From Janthinobacterium lividum (GTDB taxonomy: Bacteria; Pseudomonadota; Gammaproteobacteria; Burkholderiales; Burkholderiaceae_D): a stretch of 64,000 nucleotides of DNA. Location of the stretch: positions 1,860,001-1,924,000 of the forward strand of contig NZ_CP139976.1 in assembly GCF_034424625.1 (NCBI RefSeq), given 5' to 3'. Below the pieces are notes generated by a model. It saw only the letters and a program-made list of their open reading frames with translations, was not told the origin of the DNA and did no database searches. Shown in pieces: positions 26,886 to 36,174 of this stretch. Every line of letters starts with the position of its first letter. Position 1 is the first letter of the stretch. The translations under genes and the position numbers were made by a program.

Positions 26886-27383
26886 ATGAAATTGAAATTT
26901 ATCGCTGCAGGCATTCTGGCAGCAGCATCGTTCAGCGCGTCGGCAGCAACCTACGACTTGGGCATCCTGGACCCAACCGGTTCGGACACCCTGTCGGCTT
27001 TCACGACCAAGTTCGCCATCAATTCGGAAATCAATGATTCGTGGACTTTCCAGTTGCTGGCCCCATCGTCGACCTCGTTCGGTGCATTGCAAACGTTCTC
27101 CGTTGCTAACGGCGCGATCAAGGATTTCGCCGCCAGCCTGGTCGGCTATGGCAGCCTGGCCAAGAGCACGGCCAACGGCATCCAGAATCTGAGCTGGGCC
27201 GGTCAATTGGCTGCAGGCACGTACACGGTGCAAGTCACGGGCCTGACGCTGGTGAAAAATGTTCAGTACGTAGGCACGGTTTCTGCCCTGCCAGTACCAG
27301 AACCAGAAACCTATGGCATGCTGCTGGGCGGCCTGGCACTGGTCGGCGCCGTGGCACGCCGCCGCGCCAAGAAAGCTGCCTAA
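26886..27383 (+). CDS. FxDxF-like PEP-CTERM sorting domain protein
   Basis: A 165-residue exported protein: signal peptide (MKLKFIAAGILAAASFSASA), a beta-rich body with INDSWTF at the FxDxF position, and the C-terminal signal VPEPETYGMLLGGLALVGA followed by VARRRAKK. It is related in layout to the two proteins at 3300-4511. Codon use is less GC-biased than in its neighbours, which in such genomes often marks high expression. It has its own probable sigma-54 promoter and a strong terminator, so it is a single-gene unit placed directly after the secretion operon. Confidence 0.87.
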   Translation: MKLKFIAAGILAAASFSASAATYDLGILDPTGSDTLSAFTTKFAINSEINDSWTFQLLAPSSTSFGALQTFSVANGAIKDFAASLVGYGSLAKSTANGIQNLSWAGQLAAGTYTVQVTGLTLVKNVQYVGTVSALPVPEPETYGMLLGGLALVGAVARRRAKKAA

Positions 27384-27396
27384 GCTTTCGCTGTAA

Positions 27397-27430
27397 TGAA
27401 AAAAAAACCCGCTTCGGCGGGTTTTTTTTC
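27397..27430 (+). terminator. Bidirectional terminator
   Basis: CCCGC-TTCG-GCGGG (27407-27420) is flanked by nine A upstream and eight T downstream. It ends the PEP-CTERM gene on the plus strand and could end murJ transcripts on the minus strand. Confidence 0.88.
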
Positions 27431-27568
27431 GTCTGGATCATCGGCACAAGGCAAGGCGCCGGCAACCATGCCCTGTGCAATCCGGACAAGCTGCGCAGGA
27501 CCAGGCGCCAAATCGAAGACAGTACGCTAGTATGGCGAGACGCCGGCAACAACGTCCTGCACAGCTTG

Positions 27569-29116
27569 TCACGCGTGGCGCTTGAAGTCGCGGAAGCGGA
27601 AGCCAACCAGGAACAAAGTGGCAAAGTACGCCACGCCGCACACGGCCACCACCAGGGCCAGCGCGCCGGCCCGCAGCAGCGGATGGGCTTGCATGGCGAT
27701 CCAGTCGATGCGCATGGCGCCAACATATGCCACGCCGCCCATCACGATGAGTGCCGGCAGCAGGCGCAGGAAGAACTTGGCCCAGCCCGGCTTCGGCTGG
27801 TAGATGCCGCGCTTGCGCAAGCCCCAGTACAGGAAACTGGCGTTCAGGCAGGCACCCAGGCCGATCGACAGGGCCAGGCCAGCCACGGCGATGTAGGGCA
27901 CGAACAGCAGATTCATCAGTTGCGTGGCGATCAGCACGCCGATGGCGATTTTCACGGGCGTGCGGATGTCCTGGCGCGCATAGAAGGCGGGCGCCAGGGT
28001 TTTCACGAGGATGATGCCGATCAGGCCCAGGCTGTAGGCCACCAGCGGCTGCGTCGACATGGTCACGGATTCGGCAGTGAACTTGCCGTAGTGGAAGAGG
28101 GTGGCGATCAGCGGCGTGGCCAGGGTCGCCATGCCGACGGCGGCGGGCAGGGCCAGCAGGAAGGTCAGGCGCAAGCCCCAGTCCAGCAGGGCCGAGTATT
28201 CCGTCTTGTCGCCATCCACATTCGCCTTCGACAGGCTGGGCAGCAAGATGGTGCCCAGGGCCACGCCCAGCATGGCGGTGGGAAACTCCATCAGGCGGTC
28301 CGCATAGGACAGCCAGGAAATGCTGCCCTCGGCCAGGCGCGAGGCGATGCTGGTGTTGATCATCAGGCTGATCTGCGCTGCCGAGACGGCAAACACGGCC
28401 GGCCCCATCTTTTTCAGCACGCGGCGCACGCCGCCGTCGGACAGGCCGATGGCGGGGTTGATCGACAGGCGCGGCAGCATGCCGATCTTGATCAGCGCAG
28501 GGATCTGGATGGCCACCTGCAGCAGGCCGCCGGCGAACACGGCAATGGCCATGGCATAGATCGGCTGCTCCAGATGGGGCGCGAGGAACAGCGAGGCGGC
28601 GATGAACGACAGGTTCAGCAGCACCGGCGTGAACGCGGGAATCTTGAATTCGCGCCAGGTATTCAGAATGCCGCCGGCCAGGGCCACGAAGGACATGCAA
28701 GTAATATAAGGGAACATCAAGCGCGTCATCCACACGGCCGCGTCAAAAGCGCCCGGGTCCTTGGACAGGCCGGTGGCAATCACATATACGAACCACGGCG
28801 CGCCGACGATGCCGATGGCGGACACCAGCAAGGTGGCCCAGACGAGGGTGGTGGCCACATGGTCGGCCAGTTGCTTGCTGGCTTCCTGGCCATGCTGGTT
28901 CTTGTATTCAGACAAGATCGGCACGAAGGCTTGCGAGAAGGCTCCCTCGGCAAACAGGCGGCGCAACAGGTTGGGGATGCGGAAGGCAACAATGAAGGCG
29001 TCCGTGTAGGCGCCGGCGCCAAAGGCGCGCGCGAACAGGCTTTCGCGCAATAATCCGGTTACACGGGACAGCATGGTCATGCTGGAAATGGCGGCGAGGG
29101 TTTTAAGCAAGTTCAT
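27569..29116 (-). CDS. murJ: Lipid II flippase MurJ (MviN)
   Basis: A 515-residue polytopic membrane protein of the MviN/MurJ branch of the MOP superfamily, of normal length with about 14 membrane helices. The N-terminus MNLLKTLAAISSMTMLSRVT and the segments GLLRESLFARAFGAG, DAFIVAFRIPNLLRRLFAEG and AFSQAFVPILSEY are diagnostic. It moves lipid II across the inner membrane for peptidoglycan synthesis. It is divergent from rpsT, a common arrangement in betaproteobacteria. Confidence 0.96.
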   Translation of the reverse strand: MNLLKTLAAISSMTMLSRVTGLLRESLFARAFGAGAYTDAFIVAFRIPNLLRRLFAEGAFSQAFVPILSEYKNQHGQEASKQLADHVATTLVWATLLVSAIGIVGAPWFVYVIATGLSKDPGAFDAAVWMTRLMFPYITCMSFVALAGGILNTWREFKIPAFTPVLLNLSFIAASLFLAPHLEQPIYAMAIAVFAGGLLQVAIQIPALIKIGMLPRLSINPAIGLSDGGVRRVLKKMGPAVFAVSAAQISLMINTSIASRLAEGSISWLSYADRLMEFPTAMLGVALGTILLPSLSKANVDGDKTEYSALLDWGLRLTFLLALPAAVGMATLATPLIATLFHYGKFTAESVTMSTQPLVAYSLGLIGIILVKTLAPAFYARQDIRTPVKIAIGVLIATQLMNLLFVPYIAVAGLALSIGLGACLNASFLYWGLRKRGIYQPKPGWAKFFLRLLPALIVMGGVAYVGAMRIDWIAMQAHPLLRAGALALVVAVCGVAYFATLFLVGFRFRDFKRHA

Positions 29117-29249
29117 GGGGCCAGATTATAGCCGGGCGCGGTACTGGCAAACGGTTAAAATATGGTAACAAGCGGGTAACAAGCGCCGCCGATTCGCCCT
29201 TGCCAGGCCCATTTTCAGGTGTTTTTACCGCGATACCCGGTTTTTTGAT

Positions 29250-29278
29250 TTGCCCCCGCTTGAAAATATCGCTATAAT
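29250..29278 (+). promoter_or_regulatory. Sigma-70 promoter of rpsT
   Basis: TTGCCC (29250-29255) and a perfect TATAAT (29273-29278) are separated by 17 bases. Transcription would begin near 29285, giving a leader of about 140 bases before rpsT. Confidence 0.75.
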
Positions 29279-29307
29279 CGAAGGCTGTACAGAATTCTGT
29301 TACGCAG

Positions 29308-29392
29308 ACACTAATGTTTGACAGGCACTGGTTTGGCACACATGGTTCGGCAGACGCACAGAACGCACCGGTTGGCAAACACTAATGTTTGC
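29308..29392 (+). repeat. Direct repeats and hairpin in the rpsT leader
   Basis: The 13-mer ACACTAATGTTTG occurs at 29308-29320 and 29379-29391. The second copy lies inside a perfect hairpin GCAAACA-CTAA-TGTTTGC (29375-29392), 23 bases before the ribosome site. A near-palindrome, GTACAGAATTCTGTTAC, lies at the predicted transcript start (29288-29304). A role in S20 autoregulation is possible but unproven. Confidence 0.5.
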
Positions 29393-29424
29393 AAACGCAC
29401 TTTGACCCTGTTTTAGGAAATTCC

Positions 29425-29691
29425 ATGGCAAATACCGCACAAGCGCGCAAACGCGCTCGTCAAGCAGTTAAGCAAAACGCACACAATTCGTCCCAACGTT
29501 CGACCTTGCGCACGGCTATCAAAGCTGCTCGCAAAGCGATCCAGGGCGGCGACAAGGCAGCTGCTGCTGCAATCTTCCAAGCATCCGTGTCGACCATCGA
29601 CCGTATCGCTGACAAGAAGATCATCCACAAAAACAAGGCAGCTCGCCATAAGAGCCGTCTGGCAGCTGCTTTGAAAGCACTGTCCGCTTAA
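29425..29691 (+). CDS. rpsT: 30S ribosomal protein S20
   Basis: An 88-residue, Lys/Arg/Ala-rich protein beginning [20 protein letters not shown], a clear S20 that binds 16S rRNA in the small subunit. The ATG at 29425 follows AGGA with correct spacing; the frame extends back to 29389 without support. Codon use is more restricted and less GC-rich than in neighbours, as expected for a highly expressed ribosomal gene. It has its own promoter and terminator and is divergent from murJ. Confidence 0.98.
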   Translation: MANTAQARKRARQAVKQNAHNSSQRSTLRTAIKAARKAIQGGDKAAAAAIFQASVSTIDRIADKKIIHKNKAARHKSRLAAALKALSA

Positions 29692-29760
29692 TATTCGCCA
29701 GCAGGCAAGCCACCATGGTGGCCTTGCCTGTGCCGGTACGCTGGCACTGGTTGAAAAGCA

Positions 29761-29794
29761 AAAACCCGCAGATTCATTCTGGCGGGTTTTTTCG
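29761..29794 (+). terminator. Terminator of rpsT
   Basis: AAAACCCGC pairs with GCGGGTTTT across a loop with additional AGA/TCT pairing, followed by TTTTTT. Confidence 0.82.
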
Positions 29795-29852
29795 CGTTTT
29801 TTCACCTTTTTTGCGGCCACGCCCGCCAGCGGCAGACCGCGGCCGCGCCGGC

Positions 29853-30296
29853 CTAGCGTGCCGCCGGCAAGTTGCCGATGTTCATTCCCGGCTTGATGTT
29901 TCTTTGCTTGAACCAGCCCAGGTGCATTTCCAGCGCATAGCGCACGGGTACTGTCCTGGTCGAGCAATGGCTGTCGAGCGTGTGCGGCTGCATGTCTTCG
30001 ATATTGACGATCTTGCCGCCGGCATCGATAAAGGCCACGGACAGGGGCAGCGGCGTGTTCTTCATCCACATGCATTGCGTCGATGGGTTGCCAAAGACGA
30101 ACAGCATGCCCGCATTGGCCGGCATCTTTTCACGGTACATCAAACCCTGTTCGCGCTGCTCTTCCGTGGCGGCCACTTCCGCCTGGATCAAATGCATGCC
30201 AGCCGACAGTTGCAAGCTCTTTGTCTGCGCTTGAGCAATGCTGGCGCACGCCAGCAGGGCGATCGACAGGCTGAGACGGCGTAGGGAATTTTTCAT
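29853..30296 (-). CDS. DUF192 family exported protein
   Basis: A 147-residue protein with a signal peptide (ending ASIAQAQ) and a single DUF192 domain. The conserved features are visible: EQREQGLMYREKMPANAGML, then QCMWMKNTPLPLSVAFID and a C-terminal ALEMHLGWFKQRNIKPG. The biochemical function of the family is not established. The export signal indicates a periplasmic or secreted location. It stands alone on the minus strand between rpsT and a small repeat protein. Confidence 0.88.
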   Translation of the reverse strand: MKNSLRRLSLSIALLACASIAQAQTKSLQLSAGMHLIQAEVAATEEQREQGLMYREKMPANAGMLFVFGNPSTQCMWMKNTPLPLSVAFIDAGGKIVNIEDMQPHTLDSHCSTRTVPVRYALEMHLGWFKQRNIKPGMNIGNLPAAR

Positions 30297-30423
30297 GGGG
30301 CGGGACGGTGGCTGCGAAGCGGCGATTAAGCCATGCTGGTGGCCGCCTGGTCAAGCGTGCTGCCGGGCCGCGCCGAAAGCGTGGGGTTACAGCAACATGC
30401 TGCCGTAACCCCGGGAACCGCGT

Positions 30424-30747
30424 TTATTTCACGGGCTTGCCTTCAGCGGCCGGCTGCTTGGTCTTGCGCGCCTGGGGAATCAGGCGCGGCGCATCCGTTG
30501 CCGCCGAGGCCTTGGTCGATGCACCTGATCGCGCCGCATCCGTCGCGGCCGAAGCGTTGACGGTGGCCGATGCCGGCGGCACCGGCTTGGCGGTGTCGGT
30601 GGCGGCCGAGGCATGGCTGGCAGCCGATGCGGGCGGCGGCTTGACGGCATCGGTCGCGGCGGAAGCATGCACCTGGGCGCCCGATTGCGCCAGTGCGGCG
30701 CCGGCAAGCAGGGAAGCGGCCAGGGCCAGTATTACTTTTGTCATCAT
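30424..30747 (-). CDS. Small exported Ala-rich protein with ASAATD repeats
   Basis: A 107-residue protein with a signal peptide (MTKVILALAASLLAGAALAQ). The mature part holds four copies of an ASAATD(A/T) unit separated by short Pro/Ala-rich spacers (VKPPPASAASH, AKPVPPASATVN, ARSGASTK), ending in a basic tail (RKTKQPAAEGKPVK). An AAGGAAAG ribosome site supports the start, so it is likely a real gene. I do not recognise the family; it looks like an intrinsically disordered periplasmic or surface protein. Confidence 0.62.
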   Translation of the reverse strand: MMTKVILALAASLLAGAALAQSGAQVHASAATDAVKPPPASAASHASAATDTAKPVPPASATVNASAATDAARSGASTKASAATDAPRLIPQARKTKQPAAEGKPVK

Positions 30748-30854
30748 CTTTCCTTTTCGGTCATGTTAAGGTCAGATGATTTTAATGCATTATCTAAAAA
30801 TAAATAGTGCTTATTGGCAAAATTCGGTACTGGAGGCGGTTTTTCTTGTCCGGT

Positions 30855-31418
30855 TCACGTTTTTCCGATGTTCTCGGCCGGCACTTCGCACCATTCGCCG
30901 GGCAGCAAGGGATGGCTGGCCAGCGAGAACGGGCCGATGGCGCTGCGCACCAGGCGCAGGGTGGGCAGGCCGACGGCGGCCGTCATGCGCCGCACTTGCC
31001 GGTTCTTTCCTTCTTTCAAGGTGATTGCCAGCCATGAGGTCGGCTTGTCGGCGCGCGCGCGGATGGGCGGATTGCGCGGCCACAGCCAGTCCGGCTCGGC
31101 GATGCGCACGGCCTTGCATGGCTTGGTGATGAAGTCGCCCAGGTCCAGCGGCGCCTGCAGACGCGCCAGGCTGGCCGCATCGGGCACGCCATCGACCTGT
31201 ACCAGGTAGGTTTTCGCTTCCTTGCGGTCGGGGTGGCTGATTTCGTGCTGCAGGCGGCCGTCGTCCGTCAGCAGCAGCAAGCCTTCGCTGTCGGCGTCGA
31301 GCCGGCCGGCCGGGTAGATGCCGGGGATGCTCAGATGGTCGGCCAGGGTGGCGCGGCCATCCTGCGGCGAGAACTGGCACAGGACCTGGAATGGTTTATT
31401 GAAGAGGATGAGTGGCAT
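30855..31418 (-). CDS. rluE: 23S rRNA pseudouridine synthase (RluE/RsuA family)
   Basis: A 187-residue enzyme without an S4 domain. The catalytic motif is GRLDADSEGLLLLTDDG, in which the first Asp attacks uridine; other family segments are LILFNKPFQVLCQF and KEGKNRQVRRMTAAVGLPTL. The absence of an S4 domain and the length fit RluE, which modifies 23S rRNA U2457 in E. coli; the precise target here is inferred. The Met at 31418 (MPLILFNKP) matches the family start; 31469 is an upstream alternative. It is divergent from icd. Confidence 0.88.
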   Translation of the reverse strand: MPLILFNKPFQVLCQFSPQDGRATLADHLSIPGIYPAGRLDADSEGLLLLTDDGRLQHEISHPDRKEAKTYLVQVDGVPDAASLARLQAPLDLGDFITKPCKAVRIAEPDWLWPRNPPIRARADKPTSWLAITLKEGKNRQVRRMTAAVGLPTLRLVRSAIGPFSLASHPLLPGEWCEVPAENIGKT

Positions 31419-31518
31419 GCTGGTAGAGGAATTGATGTAAACGATGGTGGCTGCTGGTCGGCGCCGCAAAAGCGTGGCGCCCTGTAGGATACTGGTGCAT
31501 AATATGGATGTTAGTCTT

Positions 31519-31536
31519 ATGTCTTATAGAAGACAT
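31519..31536. promoter_or_regulatory. 18-bp inverted repeat upstream of icd
   Basis: ATGTCTT-ATAG-AAGACAT is a perfect palindrome with 7-bp arms, preceded by another half-site GTCTTAT (31514-31520). It lies in the 290-bp rluE/icd spacer, about 170 bases before icd. The shape fits a dimeric repressor operator, for example of the GntR type seen at TCA-cycle genes; the regulator is unknown. Confidence 0.5.
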
Positions 31537-31708
31537 GGACGGTATGGCATTGAGATTCTTTGGCGCCCCAGATAGCCCGGGTGTTCTTTCCCTGCTAAAG
31601 TGCGTTGTTGCCGCCATGTCCGCACTTGTTTTTGTAAACTCTGCAACCGCAGAGCGCGTCGCCGGCCTGCGTTGCCCGCCAGCGGTGTGTCCCACTTCGG
31701 AGATCACG

Positions 31709-32962
31709 ATGTATCAACATATCACTGTACCTGCTGACGGCCAAAAAATCACCGTCAACGCCGATTTTTCGCTGAATGTACCAGATAATCCCATCGTTCC
31801 CTTCATTGAAGGCGATGGCACGGGCATCGATATCAGCCCAGTCATGATCAAGGTGATCGATGCCGCCGTGGCCAAGGCCTACGGCGGCGCGCGCAAGATC
31901 AGCTGGATGGAAATCTATGCGGGCGAAAAATCGACGAATGTGTACGGCCCCGACGTGTGGCTGCCGGAAGAAACCTTGCAAGTGCTGAAAGATTACGTGG
32001 TCTCCATCAAGGGCCCGCTGACCACGCCCGTCGGCGGCGGCATACGCTCGCTGAACGTGGCCCTGCGCCAGCAGCTCGATCTGTACGTCTGCCTGCGCCC
32101 CGTGCGCTACTTCACGGGCGTGCCATCGCCCGTGAAAGAGCCGGAAAAGACGGACATGGTGATTTTCCGCGAAAACTCGGAAGATATCTACGCCGGCATC
32201 GAATACCAGCAAGGCTCCCCCGAGGCCAAGAAATTGATGGATTTCCTCGTCAATGAAATGGGCGTGACGAAAATCCGCTTCCCGGCCACGTCGGGCCTGG
32301 GCATCAAGCCCGTGTCCATCGAAGGCACGCAGCGCCTGGTGCGCAAGGCCATTCAGTATGCTATCGACAATGACAAGCCATCCGTGACGATTGTGCATAA
32401 AGGCAACATCATGAAGTACACGGAAGGCGGCTTCCGTGACTGGGCGTATGCGCTGGCGCAAAAGGAATTTGGCGCCGAGCTGATCGATGGCGGCCCATGG
32501 TGCAAGTTCAAGAATCCGAAGACGGGCCGCGACATCATCGTCAAGGACTCCATCGCTGACGCGTTCCTGCAACAGATCTTGCTGCGTCCGGCCGAATACA
32601 GCGTCATCGCCACCCTGAATTTAAATGGCGATTACATTTCCGACGCGCTGGCGGCGCAAGTGGGCGGCATCGGCATCGCGCCGGGCGCCAACCTGTCCGA
32701 TTCCGTCGCCATGTTCGAAGCGACGCACGGCACGGCGCCCAAGTACGCAGGCAAGGATTACGTGAACCCCGGTTCGTTGATTTTGTCGGCGGAAATGATG
32801 CTGCGCCACATGGGCTGGCTGGAAGCGGCCGACCTGGTGATTTCTTCGATGCAAAAATCGATCGCCTCGAAACGCGTCACCTATGACTTTGCCCGCCTGA
32901 TGGAAGGCGCCACGCAAGTGTCGTGCTCCGGCTTCGGCGAAGTGATGATCGAGCACATGTAA
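31709..32962 (+). CDS. icd: NADP-dependent isocitrate dehydrogenase
   Basis: A 417-residue enzyme that converts isocitrate to 2-oxoglutarate and CO2 with NADP in the TCA cycle. The family features are complete: [40 protein letters not shown] (substrate-binding loop with the regulatory Ser), [16 protein letters not shown], and [20 protein letters not shown]. The ATG at 31709 is preceded by GGAG and matches the usual start; the frame extends upstream to 31508 without support. A bidirectional terminator shared with the cold-shock gene follows. Confidence 0.97.
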   Translation: MYQHITVPADGQKITVNADFSLNVPDNPIVPFIEGDGTGIDISPVMIKVIDAAVAKAYGGARKISWMEIYAGEKSTNVYGPDVWLPEETLQVLKDYVVSIKGPLTTPVGGGIRSLNVALRQQLDLYVCLRPVRYFTGVPSPVKEPEKTDMVIFRENSEDIYAGIEYQQGSPEAKKLMDFLVNEMGVTKIRFPATSGLGIKPVSIEGTQRLVRKAIQYAIDNDKPSVTIVHKGNIMKYTEGGFRDWAYALAQKEFGAELIDGGPWCKFKNPKTGRDIIVKDSIADAFLQQILLRPAEYSVIATLNLNGDYISDALAAQVGGIGIAPGANLSDSVAMFEATHGTAPKYAGKDYVNPGSLILSAEMMLRHMGWLEAADLVISSMQKSIASKRVTYDFARLMEGATQVSCSGFGEVMIEHM

Positions 32963-32999
32963 CTGGAGGGGCAGGGTGCCGCGCACCCTGCGGACGAAA

Positions 33000-33027
33000 A
33001 AAAACCCCGTCAGGAGACGGGGTTTTT
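33000..33027. terminator. Bidirectional terminator between icd and the cold-shock gene
   Basis: CCCCGTC-AGGA-GACGGGG with A-run upstream and TTTTT downstream, placed between two convergent genes. Confidence 0.85.
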
Positions 33028-33049
33028 CACATCTGAGGGCAGGCGATGC

Positions 33050-33253
33050 TTAGGCTGCTTGGATGTTGGAAGCTTGCTTGCCTTTAGGGCCTTGCGTGAC
33101 TTCGAATTGAACTTTTTGACCTTCTTTGAGGGTCTTGAAACCGTTCATGTTGATTGCGGAGAAATGAGCAAACAAATCTTCGCCGCCATCATCTGGAGTG
33201 ATGAAGCCAAAACCTTTGGAATCATTGAACCACTTAACTGTACCTGTTGCCAT
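33050..33253 (-). CDS. Cold shock protein (CspA family)
   Basis: A 67-residue single cold-shock domain: [20 protein letters not shown], with RNP1 (KGFGFIT) and RNP2 (LFAHFSAI) nucleic-acid-binding motifs intact. It is a small RNA chaperone. The Met at 33253 is the family start. The upstream region to 33574 is relatively AT-rich and may hold the long 5' leader typical of cold-shock genes, although no defined element can be shown. Confidence 0.95.
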   Translation of the reverse strand: MATGTVKWFNDSKGFGFITPDDGGEDLFAHFSAINMNGFKTLKEGQKVQFEVTQGPKGKQASNIQAA

Positions 33254-33574
33254 AAAAAGAACTTTCAAAATTAAAACAAATCACACGAGCCATAAAAGCA
33301 AGAAGCTTCTTGCCCCCTCCTCGACGTCTCACTTCTTATCAAGCTGTACATTACTGCAACAGTCGATACAGCATTGTTGGCGGAATAAATAATGAAGTCA
33401 AGCGCTTTTCCATCGATATTGCCAAATTCTTCACGACAACCAAAAAAGCAACTCTTGATTTTGACGGCAAGGTCGCCATCTGCGCAGTATTAAGAAAACG
33501 CGTAAGATTGAAAACAATTGGAAAGGCGTAGATATTGCGCATGACAACCACTGTGAAAGCATTAGAATAAGCGT
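33254..33574. other. Divergent spacer between cold-shock gene and clpS
   Basis: 321 bp with lower GC, probably holding the cold-shock leader and promoter on the minus strand and the clpSA promoter on the plus strand. A weak -35/-10 pair (ATGACA 33541-33546, TAGAAT 33563-33568) would place the transcript start at the clpS ATG, so it is doubtful. No gene is supported. Confidence 0.35.
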
Positions 33575-33877
33575 ATGGCAACCAAGCACGACACAGAAAC
33601 CCTGCTGGAGCGGCAAGTGCTGAAGCCGCCACCGCTCTACCAGGTAGCCTTGCTCAATGACGACTACACCCCGATGGAATTTGTGGTGGCCATCATTCAG
33701 GAGTATTTCAACAAGGACCGTGAAACGGCGACGCAAATCATGCTCAGTGTTCATCGCTACGGCAAAGGAGTGTGCGGCGTGTTCTCTAAAGATATAGCGT
33801 GTACCAAAGTGGAGTTCGTTTTAACGCATGCGCGCAAGGCGGGGCATCCCCTGCAGTGCGTGATGGAGGAAGTATGA
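33575..33877 (+). CDS. clpS: ATP-dependent Clp protease adaptor ClpS
   Basis: A 100-residue adaptor. It binds proteins with N-degron residues and delivers them to ClpA. Diagnostic segments are [20 protein letters not shown] (the N-degron pocket region) and [20 protein letters not shown]. The stop codon overlaps the clpA start (ATGA), so the adaptor and its partner are translationally coupled. No strong ribosome site precedes the ATG. Confidence 0.97.
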   Translation: MATKHDTETLLERQVLKPPPLYQVALLNDDYTPMEFVVAIIQEYFNKDRETATQIMLSVHRYGKGVCGVFSKDIACTKVEFVLTHARKAGHPLQCVMEEV

Positions 33878-36174
33878 TTGCGCAGGAATTAGAAGTAAGT
33901 TTGCACATGGCGTTTGTCGAAGCTCGGCAGGCACGGCACGAATTCATCACGGTTGAGCATTTACTGCTGGCACTGCTGGACAATCCCTCCGCTGCCGAGG
34001 TGTTGCGTGCCTGCGCGGTCAATATAGAAGACCTGCGCAAGACCCTCACCAATTTCATCGGCGATAACACGCCGACCGTGCCTGGCACGGGCGAAGTCGA
34101 CACCCAGCCGACGCTTGGTTTCCAGCGCGTGATCCAGCGCGCCATCATGCATGTCCAGTCCGCCTCGAATGGCAAGAAGGAAGTCACGGGCGCCAATGTG
34201 CTGGTGGCCATCTTCGGCGAAAAGGATTCGCATGCGGTGTACTACCTGCACCAGCAGGGCGTGACGCGCCTGGACGTGGTCAATTTCATTTCGCACGGCG
34301 TGCGCAAGGACCAGTCGACGGAAAGCGCGAAAGCCTCCGAAGGGGTGGAAGAAGCGCCCGTCGACGGCCAGCCGAAGGAAAGCCCGCTCGACCAGTTCAC
34401 GCAAAACCTGAACAAGGCCGCTGCCGAAGGCAAGATCGACCCGCTGATCGGCCGCGAGGAAGAAGTCGACCGCGTGATCCAGATCCTGTGCCGCCGCCGC
34501 AAGAACAATCCGCTGCTGGTCGGCGAAGCGGGCGTGGGCAAGACGGCCATCGCCGAAGGCCTCGCTTACCGCATCACGCAAAGCGATGTGCCGGAAATCC
34601 TGCAGAATGCCGTCGTGTATTCGCTGGACATGGGCGCCTTGCTGGCCGGTACCAAATACCGCGGTGACTTCGAACAGCGCCTGAAAGCCGTGCTCAAGCA
34701 ATTGAAGGACAATCCGAACGGCATCCTGTTCATCGACGAAATCCACACCATCATCGGTGCGGGCTCGGCGTCGGGCGGCACGCTGGACGCGTCCAACCTG
34801 CTGAAACCGGCACTGGCCAACGGTCAATTGAAGTGCATCGGCGCGACCACGTACACGGAATTCCGCGGCGTGTTCGAGAAAGACCATGCGCTCTCCCGCC
34901 GTTTCCAGAAAGTGGACGTCAACGAGCCGACCGTCGAGCAAACCGTGCAGATCCTGCGCGGCTTGAAATCGCGCTTCGAAGAGCACCATGGCGTGAAATA
35001 CTCGGCTTCGGCCCTGTCGACGGCGGCCGAACTGGCGGCGCGCTTCATCAACGACCGCCATCTGCCCGACAAGGCGATCGACGTCATCGATGAAGCGGGC
35101 GCGGCACAGCGCATCTTGCCAAAGTCGAAGCAAAAGAAAACCATCGGCAAGGCCGAGATCGAGGACATCATCGCCAAGATCGCGCGCATTCCGCCGCAAA
35201 CGGTCAACCAGGACGACCGCAGCAAGTTGCAGACGATCGACCGCGACCTGCGCAATGTCGTGTTCGGGCAAGATCCCGCCATCGATGCGCTGGCGTCGGC
35301 CATCAAGATGGCCCGTGCCGGCCTGGGCAAGACAGACAAGCCGATCGGTTCCTTCCTGTTCTCCGGTCCGACGGGCGTGGGCAAGACCGAGGTGGCGAAA
35401 CAGCTGGCCTTCATCCTCGGTATCGAGCTGATCCGTTTCGACATGTCGGAATACATGGAACGCCACGCCGTCAGCCGTTTGATCGGCGCGCCACCGGGCT
35501 ACGTTGGTTTTGACCAGGGCGGCTTGCTGACGGAAGCGATCACCAAGAAGCCGCATGCGGTCTTGCTGCTCGATGAAATTGAAAAAGCCCATCCGGACAT
35601 TTTCAATATCCTGCTGCAAGTGATGGATCACGGTACCTTGACGGACAACAATGGCCGCAAAGCCGATTTCCGCAACGTGATCATCATCATGACGACCAAT
35701 GCGGGCGCGGAAAGCTTGCAAAAGACGTCGATCGGCTTCACGAATTCGAAGCAGGCTGGCGACGAGATGGCCGACATCAAGCGCATGTTCACGCCGGAGT
35801 TCCGCAACCGTATCGACGCGACCATCAGCTTCCGCGCGCTGGACCAGGAAATCATCCTGCGCGTGGTCGACAAGTTCCTGATGCAGCTGGAAGAGCAGCT
35901 GCACGAGAAAAAGGTCGAAGCCGTGTTTACCGAGAAGCTGCGTGCCTTCCTCGGCAAGAAAGGTTTCGATCCGCTCATGGGCGCGCGTCCGATGGCGCGT
36001 TTGATCCAGGACATGATCCGCAAGGCCCTGGCCGACGAATTGTTGTTCGGCCGCCTAGTGACGGGCGGACGGGTCACGGTCGACCTCGACGACAAGGACC
36101 AGGTCTTGCTGGAATTCCCGGAACCGCCAGATGCGGCGCCGACGGCAGCACCGGAAACGGTGGAAGTGGAATAA
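33874..36174 (+). CDS. clpA: ATP-dependent Clp protease ATP-binding subunit ClpA
   Basis: A 766-residue AAA+ unfoldase of normal length. It has an N-terminal Clp_N repeat domain (1-145), AAA-1 with Walker [17 protein letters not shown]-2 with Walker [14 protein letters not shown] and Walker [14 protein letters not shown], and an IGF loop (TSIGFTNSK) for docking on ClpP. The start at 33874 overlaps clpS. A structured repeat starts directly after the TAA and is followed by a terminator at 36318-36352, so the repeat lies in the clpA 3' untranslated region. Confidence 0.97.
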   Translation: MIAQELEVSLHMAFVEARQARHEFITVEHLLLALLDNPSAAEVLRACAVNIEDLRKTLTNFIGDNTPTVPGTGEVDTQPTLGFQRVIQRAIMHVQSASNGKKEVTGANVLVAIFGEKDSHAVYYLHQQGVTRLDVVNFISHGVRKDQSTESAKASEGVEEAPVDGQPKESPLDQFTQNLNKAAAEGKIDPLIGREEEVDRVIQILCRRRKNNPLLVGEAGVGKTAIAEGLAYRITQSDVPEILQNAVVYSLDMGALLAGTKYRGDFEQRLKAVLKQLKDNPNGILFIDEIHTIIGAGSASGGTLDASNLLKPALANGQLKCIGATTYTEFRGVFEKDHALSRRFQKVDVNEPTVEQTVQILRGLKSRFEEHHGVKYSASALSTAAELAARFINDRHLPDKAIDVIDEAGAAQRILPKSKQKKTIGKAEIEDIIAKIARIPPQTVNQDDRSKLQTIDRDLRNVVFGQDPAIDALASAIKMARAGLGKTDKPIGSFLFSGPTGVGKTEVAKQLAFILGIELIRFDMSEYMERHAVSRLIGAPPGYVGFDQGGLLTEAITKKPHAVLLLDEIEKAHPDIFNILLQVMDHGTLTDNNGRKADFRNVIIIMTTNAGAESLQKTSIGFTNSKQAGDEMADIKRMFTPEFRNRIDATISFRALDQEIILRVVDKFLMQLEEQLHEKKVEAVFTEKLRAFLGKKGFDPLMGARPMARLIQDMIRKALADELLFGRLVTGGRVTVDLDDKDQVLLEFPEPPDAAPTAAPETVEVE

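Noticed and set aside
27438..28733. 431-codon frame overlapping murJ on the same strand
   Set aside because: It is an out-of-frame shadow; murJ in the other frame has the full family sequence.
30424..30747. The short ASAATD repeats considered as a DNA tandem repeat or CRISPR-like array
   Set aside because: Units are irregular in length, lie in frame within a protein with a signal peptide, and spacers are not unique sequence of constant size.
33541..33568. Promoter-like ATGACA/TAGAAT pair before clpS
   Set aside because: Only 16-base spacing, and it would make clpS leaderless; not strong enough to annotate as a promoter.
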